From Gymnorhina tibicen (lineage: Eukaryota; Chordata; Aves; Passeriformes; Artamidae), in assembly GCA_013399875.1 (NCBI GenBank), contig VXAZ01000376.1:187001-251000 (forward strand): a DNA stretch of 64,000 bases. Direction: 5' to 3'. Shown here piece after piece: positions 51,285 to 63,948 of the stretch. The position numbers and the translations under genes were made by a program. Position 1 is the first letter of the stretch, and the number at the start of each line of letters is the position of its first letter. A model generated the notes under the pieces. It did no database searches. It was given only the letters and a program-made list of their open reading frames with translations, and was not told where the DNA came from.

Positions 51285-51565
51285 ATCACGGAATCATTAG
51301 GGTTGGAAGGGACCTCTGGAGATCATCCAGTCCAGCCCCTCTGCCAAGGCAGGGTCATCTGGAACAGGTGGCGTAGGAACGTGTCCAGGTGGGTTTGGAA
51401 TGCCTCCAGAGAGGGAGTGACATCCCTGGGCAGCCTGTTCCAGTGCTCTGCCACCCTCAATGTTAATAAGTTCTTCCTCATGTTGAGGTGGAACTTCTTG
51501 TATTTTAGTTTGTGGCTGTTGCTCCTTGTCCTGTCACTGGGCACCACCAAAAAGAGTCCACATGC
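51285..51565 (-). mobile_element. CR1 LINE, 3' 280 bp
   Basis: The plus strand begins tcacggaatcattagggttg, then ggaagggacctctggagatc and atccagtccagcccc, the complement of a well-preserved CR1 3' end. The minus frame 51323-51601 includes RKNLLTLRVAEHWNRLPRDV and LEAFQTHLDTFL, the CR1 ORF2 C-terminus. It is the least diverged CR1 in the window, judged by eye. Same direction as RIMS2. Confidence 0.94.
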
Positions 51566-54500
51566 CAATGTGGAATAGACACTGCAAACCAGCACTGCCA
51601 CTAAGTAACATGAGTCACCTTCCTCTGTGCAGTCACAGAAACTAAAATTTACTGTAGCAAATCTGCTTCTTCTGCTTCAGGTAATATAGACCCAGTATCA
51701 CTAGGGGCCAGTGGTATCTTTCTTACCTCTTTCTTACCCTTGTTTCTGCTAATCTTTCCTCATTTCGTCTATTTGAAATGTAACAGTGTTTCCAAGGAAT
51801 TATAAGCTTAATAAGTGAGTGTCCTAGGTTTGGGACTATGAGGATCCCTTTAAACATCACCTCCCCAGGAAATGAGATGGAACTGCTTTCCTGGTTATCT
51901 TTTTTTTCAGAATATATTAAGATCTCCCAAAATTTTCCAGTAAAATAACAACAACATTATTAGTTGTCCCTATCAAAAGTAAAACATTTTAGTATTCTGC
52001 ATACTACTTAGAATTCAATCTTCCTTGAACTGGACTTCTAGAAGTTAGCTAAAACATAAAATCTTATCTATTTCATTCTATACACCACCAAAACATGGCT
52101 CATGTTTGCACTAAAAAAACAGTAATTCCCTTTTGCTCTCCCCATCTGAAGTCTGTGTTCTCTCTCACAGCCAAGAGTCCTGATTTCCACTACTGATGAG
52201 GCAAAATCTGTGTTGTTTTCTGTAAGGTGCTTCCTTTAAAAATTTCTGAGTTGACATTCCTTTTTAATGGAAGCGTCTGTGACTGTGGAAAACTTATACA
52301 CAGCATGTGCTATCCATAGCCAACATTCATATTTTTGGAAAACACAGAGGCTTTTGCTATGTCTCTAGGATTTCTCTATAGAGACATAATTCTAGAGGTC
52401 TGGGTACAGAATACAGATGCGTCTTTTGTAGCTGATAAGATCTATTTTAAAGACACAAAATCATTATTTTGGAGTGAATGGAATAAATCTTTTTGCTCAT
52501 ACATTGTAATCAGCAGAGTCTGGTTATAACTTTAATGAAACAGAAAGACTTCCATTTCATTTTACTGCTCTGACTGTACAGACAAGTCCCCTTTTCATTT
52601 CCTTCTGTTACATTAATGCATTTTGTCAGTGAAGTATATTACAGGAGCAAAGTTAATCTCGGAATTTGTGACTTTTACAAAGGTTGATAAAGATCACCTA
52701 TTTTTTCAATATTTCGATATGCCACTAGTCTGTGCTATGGTACTGACTTTCACATTCATGTTAAATCAGTTTGACTGAATGCCAAAACTGCTATGTTTAT
52801 TTGCCTTACATCTGTAATGACAAACAGATACCTATACCCCAAAATTGTATTAAATATCACAAGAACTCCAATACCACTTTAGAAAAGTGGGAAAGTTTAC
52901 AATACTGGTTCGAGACCAACACCTTTGCATATATTTTAAGGGATATGTGTATTTGCACTACAAAAATTCTTTGTACTGGAGGGGGTGACGGGCGGGTGAC
53001 TATATTTGCTCTTGACTTTGTAGTGAATGGATATATATAATGGCCATAAAAAGCCAAGTCAGCATGAAATAAGTATATCACTTCTTATGCATGCATGTGA
53101 TACAGTATATATTTACATGACACTATCTTTCAAGAAGAAGAGAAAATTGTGTGACTACAATTTTTAAAAGGTACACTCTTTTGTACTAATGGTGCCCTTA
53201 TCCTAATGGACAGTGTACCTCTTTTGTATCACTCTTTTATTATCCTTAAGACATATAATAGTAATTTTGTTCATATAGTTTTTTCAACCTAGAGTACAAT
53301 TATCAAGTAAGACATTTGACTAGGAAAACAGATTATTTATGTTCACAAAAAAGTGGAAAAAAACCCCCTGCACATGTACAGTAGAACTAGAAACTGTTAG
53401 TTAGAACACTAATCTAGCTGGGTTAATATAACCCAGAAAACATCCTTCCTAAAGTATATTGCATAAAAAGAAGTTCATGTATAAAATATCTGATATTCTT
53501 CAAGATCTGTAAAGAAAATAATTTGGGTTTCTTTCATTATGGCACAGGCACAACTCAACACTGTCCAGTCCATGCCAGGGAAGACAGTGCATAATTCCCA
53601 CATAGTGCCATATTGACCATACTCAGCTCCTTCAGGAGCTTTCATGATTTCATAAAGAACTAGAATGGTGTACACACTTCCAGTGAGACAATGGCTATTG
53701 TGACATCAGGTGTGATTCGGACATAGTACAAACTGCTCAGTATAATGTCTCTACAAATACAGCTGTACTGCTTCCAAAATGTAATACATAAACCTACACA
53801 GTACTCCACAGGGCCATGAGGGTTTATTAAATAAGTGCAGTGGGTTTGGCATGAAATAAACCTGCTCTAAGTGAACTCAGTTTACAACATGGTTCACAAA
53901 GGATGTCTTTAACCTTGGAAATTTAAATAATTACTGAATATATTGAGAATGTACAGTTGACCAAGCTACAAATTTACTAAATTTTCAGATTTGTAACAGT
54001 CTCAGAAAAGCAAGAGAACCGAGCACACATTTCCTGCACTTTTCTTAGGAAACTTAAGCTCCTTAAGATTACTGGATAGGAAGAAACCGCATGGATTTTT
54101 TCCAGCTGCCTGCTGTTTCAAAGAAAAAAACTTTTTTTTTTAAATTCATAATTTAATAAACTTTCATCTTACAATTAACTATAAATAATGAGCCCAAAAT
54201 CTGTCAAAATGCTTTTCCAAGTCCTACAGCTACAACGGAAAGAATGCCTTTCAATTTCCAGTGCTCCTGTATTCCAAACTAATTTATTGCTACTTATTCT
54301 TGTACCAGTATTGTCATTAAGTGTAAATAGCTCCTTTCTCTCTTCAGTGTTTGCTGCCTAATGTTTTTATAGTGACCAATCACATACCCTCTCCGCTTTC
54401 ATTTTTCAAGACCAAATAGAGTTTGCTCTTTGAGACTATGCCTATACTAGCAAGACATAACCCTGTCACAGGGCCAGGTGCTGGCCCAGGATTGCCTGCT

Positions 54501-54759
54501 AATTCTTATGCTTCCTGGCACAGTCAGGCCTTTGCTAACCAGCATCTCCCAGACAATGCCAGCACACAGTGTAGGAAAACAGCATGGAGCAAAAACTGCT
54601 CCTAATAAGCAGCTTGGACTCAGTTACCCTGCTATGGAAAGCAGAATTCAGGATTGTTGATCAAGACTGAGCCACACAGGACTGGCCTGTAGTTCAGAGA
54701 AGAAAGCCTTATTAGTTCTTAAATTCCTGATTTTACACTTGGTGGTATTTTATCACACT
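51566..54759. other. Intronic sequence, no gene
   Basis: Mostly AT-rich. A segment at about 51822-51900 (gtgtcctaggtttgggacta onward) vaguely resembles the end of an avian LTR but lacks support. About 54460-54680 is GC-richer, without identity. Frames at 52335-53081, 53475-53675 and 54423-54660 look like chance. Confidence 0.45.
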
Positions 54760-55140
54760 AATTTTCACTACAGGAGTTCACTAGGTCATCTGGTTCGCTG
54801 TTGTGCAGTGTCCCATTGCTGCCCTGTGCTGATAAGTATCCAACTTTGTGTAACCAATGTATTTAATTACAGCATTCTTGTTCTCTATGCCAAGGCCACT
54901 AGTGAAAATATTAAAGGTCTTCCCCAGTACTAAGGCTTGAGGAGCTCAGCTAGGAAGTCGTTTACAGCTTTCATCTCTATTTCTTTATACAATTAATCCC
55001 TATTGTTTCAGTTTAACCAGTAATTTCTGGTGGTCTAGTATAATTTAAGCTTCTGCAAAGAAGTTCGTTATTTTTTTATGCTAACCCTCAGCCATCCCTG
55101 TACAAAACCAAGTTCCTTGAAGCCCTCAGTCCAACTGTTT
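54760..55140 (-). mobile_element. Probable ancient CR1 remnant
   Basis: gaaaatattaaaggtcttcc followed by ccagtactaaggcttgagga resembles, in complement, the CR1 reverse-transcriptase segment usually read as gaagatattaaacagg...ccagtactgagccctgggga. The following caguttaaccag-like stretch sits where the next CR1 landmark should be. Divergence is high and edges are uncertain. Confidence 0.42.
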
Positions 55141-56167
55141 TTGCCTATTTGTTCCCTTAATTCCTCAAAAAATAATTCTCTCTTTTACAACAGTAAAGAC
55201 TGTTGTTAGAGCAATTTTGGTCATGGATTAGAAATTTGTGATGGAGGAAAGACAAATTTTTGGTAAAAAATACAAATAGGCAGTTATGGTTGAAATAAGG
55301 TAATACAAATAGAATTACTAATTCGCAAAATTTTTCTAGCAAAGTGATTGACATTAGCTTTTACACAAATATAGGATGTCTGAAAACATTAAAGGGGTTT
55401 TAAAATAAAATATTATTACAATAATTTAAAAAATATTTTAATTACAATTAATCATTATGAGCTATTATTATACAAAATATTTGTTTTCCACCAAATTTGA
55501 GACATAGTAGAAATAATCCAAATGACACTTCCAAGTTGTTTTATTCTATCAAGACTTTTACTCTCAAAGGCAATGTTAAATAATATTCAAATATCCTTAA
55601 GTGATCTCATTTTGAGACTTTTGTTTCCTAAAAGTCTCAATTAGATGTTATTTATGCCTCTTTGTGTTCAAAAATCTGTACTAATGGCACAGCTTCATTA
55701 AGGGACCAGCTAATAAAAATAACAAAAGATCTACAACCCAGAGGTGCTGAGCATATTCATTAATGAACACTTGTAAACCATCTGAAGATGAATGGCACTA
55801 AGAGTTCACAAGATATTTATAAATATAAGACACAGTATTAATATCAACAAGGGACCGAAAGGGAGGAAATGTGACAGGACCACAATAAGCCTGGGGTCTG
55901 TATGCAGATGGCACTGAATTGAAATCAACAGAATTATGCCATTTACATCATCTGTGTCATCACTCATTACTGAAATTGTCTGAGAAAAATGAAAGATCCG
56001 ACTCTAATGAAATGTAACATAATGGTAATAGAAAAATTGAGATGCTTATCATGTAGTTACTGCTGTATTGAATCCCACATAAATATTCTCCAACTTTACA
56101 TTAACTCGCTGCCGGGGCTCTAACAGTGTAGCCACAGCAGCACAGCTCTCAGAAAAAATATAAAACA
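55141..56167. other. Intronic sequence, nothing recognisable
   Basis: AT-rich; contains a strongly AT-biased zone around 55395-55480. Confidence 0.5.
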
Positions 56168-56700
56168 CATAGAATCATAGAATATGTTGAACTGGAAGGA
56201 ATCCATAAGAAGCATCAACTCCAACTCCCTGCTCCTCAAAGGACTGCCTAAAACTGAACCATATCATTATGAGCATTGTCCAGATGTTCCTGGAACAAGC
56301 TCAGTGCCATGTCCAGTTCTCTGGGGAGACTATTCCACTGACCAACCACCCTCTGGGTGAAGAACCTTTTCCTAATGTCCAATCTGAAGCTCCCCAGCCC
56401 ACTTTCCCATCTCTGCGGGGAAGCCGTAGACTGCAATGAGGTCACCCCTCTGCCTTCTCTTCTCCAACCAGAACAAGCCAAGTGACCTCAGCCACTACCC
56501 ATAAGTCTTGCCCTTGAGAATTTTCACCATTTTAATCTCCTTCCTCTGGACTCACTCTAGTAGTCTGATGTCCTTTGTACACTGCAGTATCCCAAACTGC
56601 ACACAGCACTCAGTGAGGCCACACCAGCTCATGATGTGGTGGGACAATCACCTCCCCCTGCCAATTCTCAATGCTGTGCTATCCAGCCTGGAAACCTACA
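56168..56700 (-). mobile_element. CR1 LINE, 3' 530 bp
   Basis: The plus strand starts at the complement of the CR1 tip (agaatcatagaatatgttga) and continues through the tail into ORF2. The minus frame 56248-56481 carries [20 protein letters not shown] and WNSLPRELDMALSLFQEHL, the ORF2 C-terminus. An upstream break ends the frame. Same direction as RIMS2. The plus-strand frame 56508-56849 is a shadow. Confidence 0.94.
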
Positions 56701-58009
56701 TTGAGTTGCACGCTACAACAGCTACACATCTTATGACTGCCATAGTTGCAGCCACAGTTAACCCTGACAGAATAGTAAGAAAATCTAACATTAAAAAGAA
56801 ATTGTATGTATGTCAGTGTGTTTGTTTCATGAATTTCAAAATAGAATAGGAGACTAAGAGTAAAAAAGCAAAAGACTTAGTGACACCTTACACAGTCAGG
56901 TATATACGCCTATCAATATGCTGAAGAGAACAATTATATTTTAAAAAGGAAAAAAAATTTATGAACAATGAAATAAAGCTCTTTTTTCTTTTTTTTTAAT
57001 CCAATGTCAAATAGTCCCTTTTGTTAGGAAGCAAATACAGTTAACTGCCTATTTTTCTACTTTATATATATTGACATGTTTCTGTACTTCCATAATTATT
57101 TCTGACTTCAAAATATCTACAGATTTCACATATGCAAAATCCTTCTGCTGCTTCAGCAGAAGCAACTAGGTGAATGCTTCCCCTTCTCTGCTAATATAAA
57201 TTAGCATGCTTTGAAAGAGTTATTAGTGAGAATTATCACCTTTCCTAAACTTAGTTCTACTTCAAATTCGCTCAGATAATTGTATCTAGAGTTTAATGAC
57301 CACTTCCTGCTTTATAGTTCTTTTGCACCATTCCCTCTTGCAGGAAAAGTGAAATATATAACGGTAGAATTCTTTATGTACATGTTACGTGTATGTGAAC
57401 TGACTGTCCAAGGCAGTCATACCTTAATAAGTCCTTCATGTTCTTCCAAACTCTTAATATGAGAATCCAGATGAAGTAAGAACAGCAAACAAGTCATGGA
57501 CTAAGTGTCTTGAAGAACATCATCTGAATTTCTCTTCAAAAAAGAACCCACACTACAATTTCAATTTGCAGCAAACAACCAAGTAGTAGACTTTTCAAAG
57601 AATATTACTGAGTTATAAAAATAATTTTGTCCTGAAAAAGTTTGCATTTGAAGCTCTCACAAGAATAAAAGGCTTTCTAGGAATATATCCTGGAAACTAT
57701 GTCTGTGCCTTAAGAAGGACATAGAATTTGTCTAAAAAAGAGCACATAGATTGTTAGGAATTCTTTCTAAATAGGCTGTGTCGTTTTGCATTCCAACTCA
57801 CAGCTGGAAGGTCTTATCTATTTACCCTCTTAAACCACTGAATCTTACTATTGATACATCTCCATGTGGCTTCTGCTTCTCCTTTTATTTTTTCAATATT
57901 CACTACAGAAAATGTTGAAGGAAGCAAGTCAGCTCTGTGAAGACATCACATGCAGCCTATATAAATGGGCTAGACTAAATGTTTGAGGGCTTAGAAAGAA
58001 AAGTGGTTA
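56701..58009. other. Intronic sequence, nothing recognisable
   Basis: AT-rich, with poly-T and poly-A runs near 56950-57000. The frame at 57280-57462 has no known motif. Confidence 0.5.
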
Positions 58010-58380
58010 AACAGGCGCTTTTGTTGAGATTAAATCCAGACACAATGGTTTCTTTATGAAAGAATTTTTAATCTTCTCAGAAGGTGAAGGTATATGTGTT
58101 TTAAGTCCCAGTTCTGGACTAGAGCTAACCCATATTTAAGTCCATGGAAAGTGAAGACGGTGGTCTGTTTCTCTCTGGTAAAGCCCTCCTTTTGTTCCCT
58201 AGCTGCTAAGTGCGAGTTGTAACTGGTGGCACGCTCTCCCTCGAGCAATGGCCTTACGCAGCCATTCTGTGGACTTAGGGCATTAAGTTAACATTAACCC
58301 TTACCTATGATGGTATCAGAATCCCATTCATAATACTAAAGGTATGTACAGCAATTTATTAAGCTTTTGGTACAATAGAA
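58010..58380. repeat. Unclassified CpG-bearing patch, possibly part of an old LTR
   Basis: The segment around 58200-58265 has several CpGs (gtgcgagttgtaactggtgg, ctcgagcaatgg, ttacgcagcc), unusual for this intron. Downstream on the minus strand is aataaattg, a poly(A)-like hexamer at about 58355-58362. The combination suggests a degraded LTR or other retroelement, but I recognise no family and cannot define ends. Confidence 0.25.
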
Positions 58381-58874
58381 TTACAGAAGTCTAACATTCT
58401 AGGATCATAGCTATTTTATTTCAAAGTCTTTTATAAATAGCCAGTTAAGACAAACAGATGAATAAGCTGTAAAACAAAAACAATCATATTAATCTAGAAG
58501 GACTCTGGAAACATAAATTATGACCAATAAAATCTTTTCAAACATGGTCAATATTAATAAAAGCATTTTCTCTTGAATAAAATATAGCTTGTTAGACATT
58601 TTTTATGAGTTCTTGAGATTGGTGTCTGAATCTACAAGCTAAATTTTGAACTAATTTTTACTTTTTGCTATGCAACAATGTTAAGAACAATATAAACAAT
58701 TATGCTCCTCCCAAGTTACTAAGGCCAGACATTCACTACATGGGAAGTTTTCTTTGGCCACTCACAATGACGTCAATAACAAATAGAAGCCAAACAAGGA
58801 TTAGATAAAACCAAAAAAATAATTTGAAGCAAAGTAAGAGGAATTTGCTTCACACTTACTTTTACTGAGTAAAA
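58381..58874. other. Intronic sequence, nothing recognisable
   Basis: AT-rich unique-looking sequence. Confidence 0.5.
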
Positions 58875-58990
58875 CCAATTAAAAATTAATTTTAGTTTTA
58901 AAAATTAATTTAATTTTAAATAATAATAAATAAATTAAAATATAAAAATAAATTTAAAAATAAATTTAATTTTAATTTAAAAATAAATAA
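58875..58990. repeat. AT-only low-complexity tract
   Basis: About 115 bp made almost entirely of A and T with recurring aaattaattt and aaataaattta words. Only two G or C bases occur in the core. Confidence 0.92.
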
Positions 58991-61900
58991 TCATCATGGT
59001 GTTATAATCTAAAAATTAACTAATATTGAATGCAAAGACACTAGGCAATTCCACACATTGGGAGAAATAGGCATTTGAACTCTGTCTTCAAAGTAGAGGT
59101 TAAACTATTCTAATCTCTTAGAAAGATACCATATTTTGCCTGCCTAAAACTGTAAGAAATCCAAATCGTTAACAGCAATCAGTATCATCTTTCATAGTCA
59201 CATGACCAAGTATCTGAGAGCAAGAACACTTAATTAAACAGGTCATGACTCTGAAGTTATGTAGCAATTACACTGAAACGGAAAGATGAACAGGTTAAAT
59301 GAGCACTAGTGATTAACACTGGCCAACTTTAAACATTTAAAGATAAACGGGAGGTACATGTATACACAGCAAAAAAAAATTACTCAGATACCCACTTAAA
59401 TTAATAAAGATACATCTGGATTCTATCAGTATTAAAACATTGTAGCGATTTATTTTGTGAAAGCACGTTATCCCCAATGTCAAACAGAAATCCTTTTAAT
59501 TTATCTATTTGGTTTACAAACCACCGGTATTTTATTTCTTGCAGATCTAAAATGCTAAAAAGGGCTTGTGAACGACACAAAACTAATCCTCAAAAAGCCA
59601 CGAACAGTAACAGACATAAATTGACCGATATTGAATTAGCTGCCTGAAATCCAGGCTTTTCCGTAGATCTTCTTGATGCTGAATGAAGGCATCTTTATAA
59701 TAATTCAAACCAAGGAAATTTTAATTTTTGAATACCCTGTTTATAGTTCACAGGTGACATCTTGTTTAAACACAGGACTCTTCACATTTATTTAAATTTT
59801 TCCTTGAATGCACTGAAGTTCAACATCTGCTACATAAGTGCACTCATACTAAGCTGAATAACTGTCTTGCCTGTGCATACAATATTTCATATATCAACAG
59901 ATGCTGGCCATGCAAATTCCTTTTTTCACATGGCAGATCTAAACAGTAAACAGATATTAACCCAGATGCAAGGCCTTTTTCTTTTAATTCCTCAACCTAC
60001 CACTAAACTGTTCCTTGAAGACACTAGCTAAATAAAGCTCTAAGTAAACAGTCGAGGGGGGAAAAAACACCTTGGGAGGTTTGCTGCTTTGCTCTATTCC
60101 TAGCAATGTCTTCATTATTTATATATATAGGCACTGGTTTCCAGCCACTGAAGCTGAATCTAGATAATTAAACATTTAAACTATCCCCTGCTGTGCCATA
60201 ATGTCTAACTGTGTCCAAAGAGTCCTAGGTGTGCTGTTACACACCTGGGACTGAAATGAGGAATTTGCTGAGCTATCATTGATAAAGGTCTACACCTGGA
60301 ACTTAATAGCACACGGTAACGTTTCTGAATATTGCAACAGGTGGCAAGTAAAACTTACTGCTCAAGAACTGTTTCATCTTCTGGTTCCAGAATTGCTATT
60401 TGTAATTGCTGTTGCTCTATTAATTTGAACAAAAGTGAAAATTTTTTCATGTGCTATAGTTTTTACTGTTATACCAGTGTTTCCACGCATGTTTTAAGAC
60501 AAGATTATTTTAGGATAGCTTGAAGAAGAATTTCAATGGAAAATTAATCTATTTTGAATAATTTGAAGTTAAAAGATAAATTTCTAGTGCTATCAGGATG
60601 GGAAAAATAGCTAGCAAAACAAAACCTGGTCATTCTAATTTCACCAGACTCTCTCTAAATCACCTCTAGTGCTTTTCAGAAATTCAGTACCATCTAAAAC
60701 CAAACCAGCTACCTCTAATTTCTGTACCGTAAAATTACACCACCATAGTGTACATATAAAGGACAAGGTTTATAGGAAGAACTAGTGTCTTTTACACTGA
60801 CTGTTGTGGGTGAAAAAAATTGTACAAGCTTTTGGGCATATAAACCCTTGCTCTTCTAATACAGAAGAACAAATATGACTACAAAAAGAATTTCAGACTC
60901 ACTTTCACAGTCAGTTTTCTGTACATTCTTGAGCAAGAAACATATCTGTGTTCTTTAAGCATGGAGCATAGATAACACAAGCAAAGTCTCCTTACATGGA
61001 TCTAAAACCCCATGTAGCCATTGGATTGAAATACCTAAGACAATTTTGAAGCTACATCATGTCAAGAAGTTGTTTTATTTTTATTTCCCAATAAACTTTC
61101 AAGGAGAAGCTGGAAAAGGAGATTGGCACTTCCTAGGAAGACATTCCCCTTTCCTTGAACACTGTGGAGAGTAAGCCATTGAGAAAATAGGCCAATGGGC
61201 ATTGCAGTGAAAAAAAAACATGAAATCTCACTCCTTCCCCATATCCCCCAACATCTCCAACAGCTCAAAGAAGTTAATGTAAAGTTGGACTATGGACTAC
61301 AATGTAGTGTAATCTCCCTGTTCTTTGTCTGTGATGGCCACCAGACAGTGTATCTTGGTATGACATAAGGCCCTGAAAGTTAACAACGCATGGGATCTAA
61401 TTTAGGGAAAACATTTGTATGCCAATTTAACCATTAATAGGAGGTATTTACTATGTATGGTCTTGACCAGGATTTTAGGCAAGTTTAAGTCTGCTACTTG
61501 CAGATTTAAAAACTTATGTATACTGACTACATTCTATCATATCACATGATGACAGTCTTGAAAACAGTGAAAATAAAGCTGGGTAACATATTTTGAATAG
61601 AGGACGTGACTTAATTGCAGGATAATTTTGACAGGCAAAAGAAGCAACCTAGTATTGAAATATGTTTGACAACCCAATTTCAACCAAGATGTTTGTTCAC
61701 CTTCTGCTACTGGAGGTGCATTCTGTTAGTGATCAAGGAAACAAGAGTGTGGTCTGAACGCAGTAAGATAAAGGAGAGCAGCTTAGACAAATGGATACAT
61801 GAGAAACAGGATCAGAGAACAGGCTTGGACAAGTGGCCCAAGTGGATTCAGGGAGACCAAAGCTGGCAACTCTCTGAATGACTTTTAGAGATCCCAATCT

Positions 61901-63948
61901 GAAAGACAATACTCAAGAGCTGAGGAAAATCATTAAGCTTCCCAGAGCAAAGAAGTACCTCAGAAAACGATCCTATAGAATAGCTGGTACAGGAGACTTT
62001 TGTCAGAGGTATTCTAAGTACAGGAAAAATTCTACAGTTTTTGTGAGTCTCTTTCTAAGAAAGGTTTTTTCCCAAATGTCAGTGATCTGGAAATCAGCAT
62101 ATTTCTTTGTTAAAAAAAAAAACAAAGAACATACACAGCCCATGAAAATCTTGATGACACTCTGAGTGTGTTTCTTCATAAGACACAAAATCAGCTTGAG
62201 TCAAGTGTCAAGAATAGGGTAAGAGTTTCCCCAAACAGATATTTTCCAGTAGCAAGAAGGCAGAGGTAGGAGAAGCAACCTATGGCTTCCACAAATATTT
62301 GTCACATTTGTGCAATTCCAGATGAGAAAGTTGTCGGGCGCTGTGAAGGTACAAACCTACAACAGTGATGGTTTAGAAACAATAGGGAACTTGGTAGGGC
62401 CCAGGACCTGTTCAGACTGGCAGAAGGAAAATGAGAAAAACTTTCTCTTTTTTAACAGTGAAATTTTCACAAAAGTGACAGAAAACATTATCATCAACAC
62501 CTATGTCTCTCCTGACTGGAATGTTCTTTGGAACATGGTGAACAAAAACTGGGGAATAGGAAGTTTTAACTGCAGTAAGGCAAAGGAATGGAGAATAATG
62601 CCCTGTGATAATTGCTTTTTATCTTTTCTACTGTAATTTTATATAGAATTGTTTTAGGAAAAAAATATTCTATAAGCTCTTCGGACTGGTGGAGGTTTCA
62701 GAATTGATTTTTTTAATACAAGCTATTTGTCTGTGTCTTAGTATTTCAAAATTAATAACATTAAAAAGGTAGATGACTTGCTTTACGGGAAGCGCCAAAT
62801 ATTTTATTTACTTGCACAGGAAATAAGGACAGAACAAAAAGCAAGTTCCCTTGCATTGCTCCTGAGGTTTATCCTGTACAAAATTATAAACAGTTTTGGT
62901 GAAGGCTTTGATCTGTAGCAATTTAAAACAGATTCCCTAAAACAAGTTCCTGAATCCACTGATAGAGATGAAAGAACTGAAAAAGTCTCAGAAGCTCTGA
63001 AGGCCCTGCCACTGCTGATTTCATGTCCCTACAAAACTTGTCACTTAAAAACACTTAACACATATGAACTGAGGTATCTAAACCTTAAATGTCCATAACA
63101 AAACACTGTGCTGGAATTTTATCAATTTTAAAAAGCCAGACAATGACCAGCAAGTGAAGGAACCCTGTTTTCTCCTGTCAGCTCTTTCCAAAAACATAAT
63201 AGGTTGCTTACTTATTTGTTGTCTCCTGAGTATCAGTGGTTACTCTAAAGTCATGGTCTCAGAGGAAAGATACAAAGTCTGCAATTTCATTTAAATTCAG
63301 AATAACATTCAGTAAAAAGTTACTTTTTAATTTCCTACTATTTAAAATTAAGATATATTTTTGCCCAAACTGTATTGCACTTCCTAGTTCCTCATCAGTT
63401 TAACGACACTTTCCATGATTTTCAGTGATATAGTCACACAGTTTCACTCTTCTAGCTAATGGTGTTGCTCATTGCAATAAAGTTATTTGATTAGGAATAT
63501 AATTGTCAAAATCTAAGTAAAAGGGAGATGATCCTGTGTATCTTTATTTTTTTAAATCAATTCCATTTTTATCAGCCTCAATTGATCTGGTTTCTCAAAG
63601 AAACCTCTACTTTATAGTCACATTTTGACTGAAAAATAGTGACAGAAATGCAGGAAATCTTTTAAAATATACCTTTGTTTCTTAAAGAAAAAACATCCAG
63701 AAGTTGGAAAAAATTCACACTATTTTTCAATTTTAAAACATCAACTGCTTCCTTCTCAGATACAATCTAACTCTTTTAATCTTAACATAAATTATTCCTT
63801 TCTGGCACTATTGAGACACTGGGGTCTCAATTTTGTAAAAGTACTTCTTTACATACCTGACTAATGAAGGACTGAGCCATTCATGAGTCATTTCCATGTT
63901 CTCTGTGGGAAAAGGCACAGTGAGCTCTGAAGTGGTATGAATACCATA
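58991..63948. other. Intronic sequence, no gene supported
   Basis: AT-rich. Three plus-strand frames lie close together at 61615-61881, 61878-62165 and 62310-62636, but they occupy different frames, match nothing I know and have no splice context. The frame at 61062-61268 (-) is also unremarkable. No repeat was identified. Confidence 0.45.

Noticed and set aside
51822..51900. Possible LTR terminus (gtgtcctaggtttggg...)
   Set aside because: Only the first dozen bases resemble an LTR end; no matching other end, poly(A) signal or target duplication seen.
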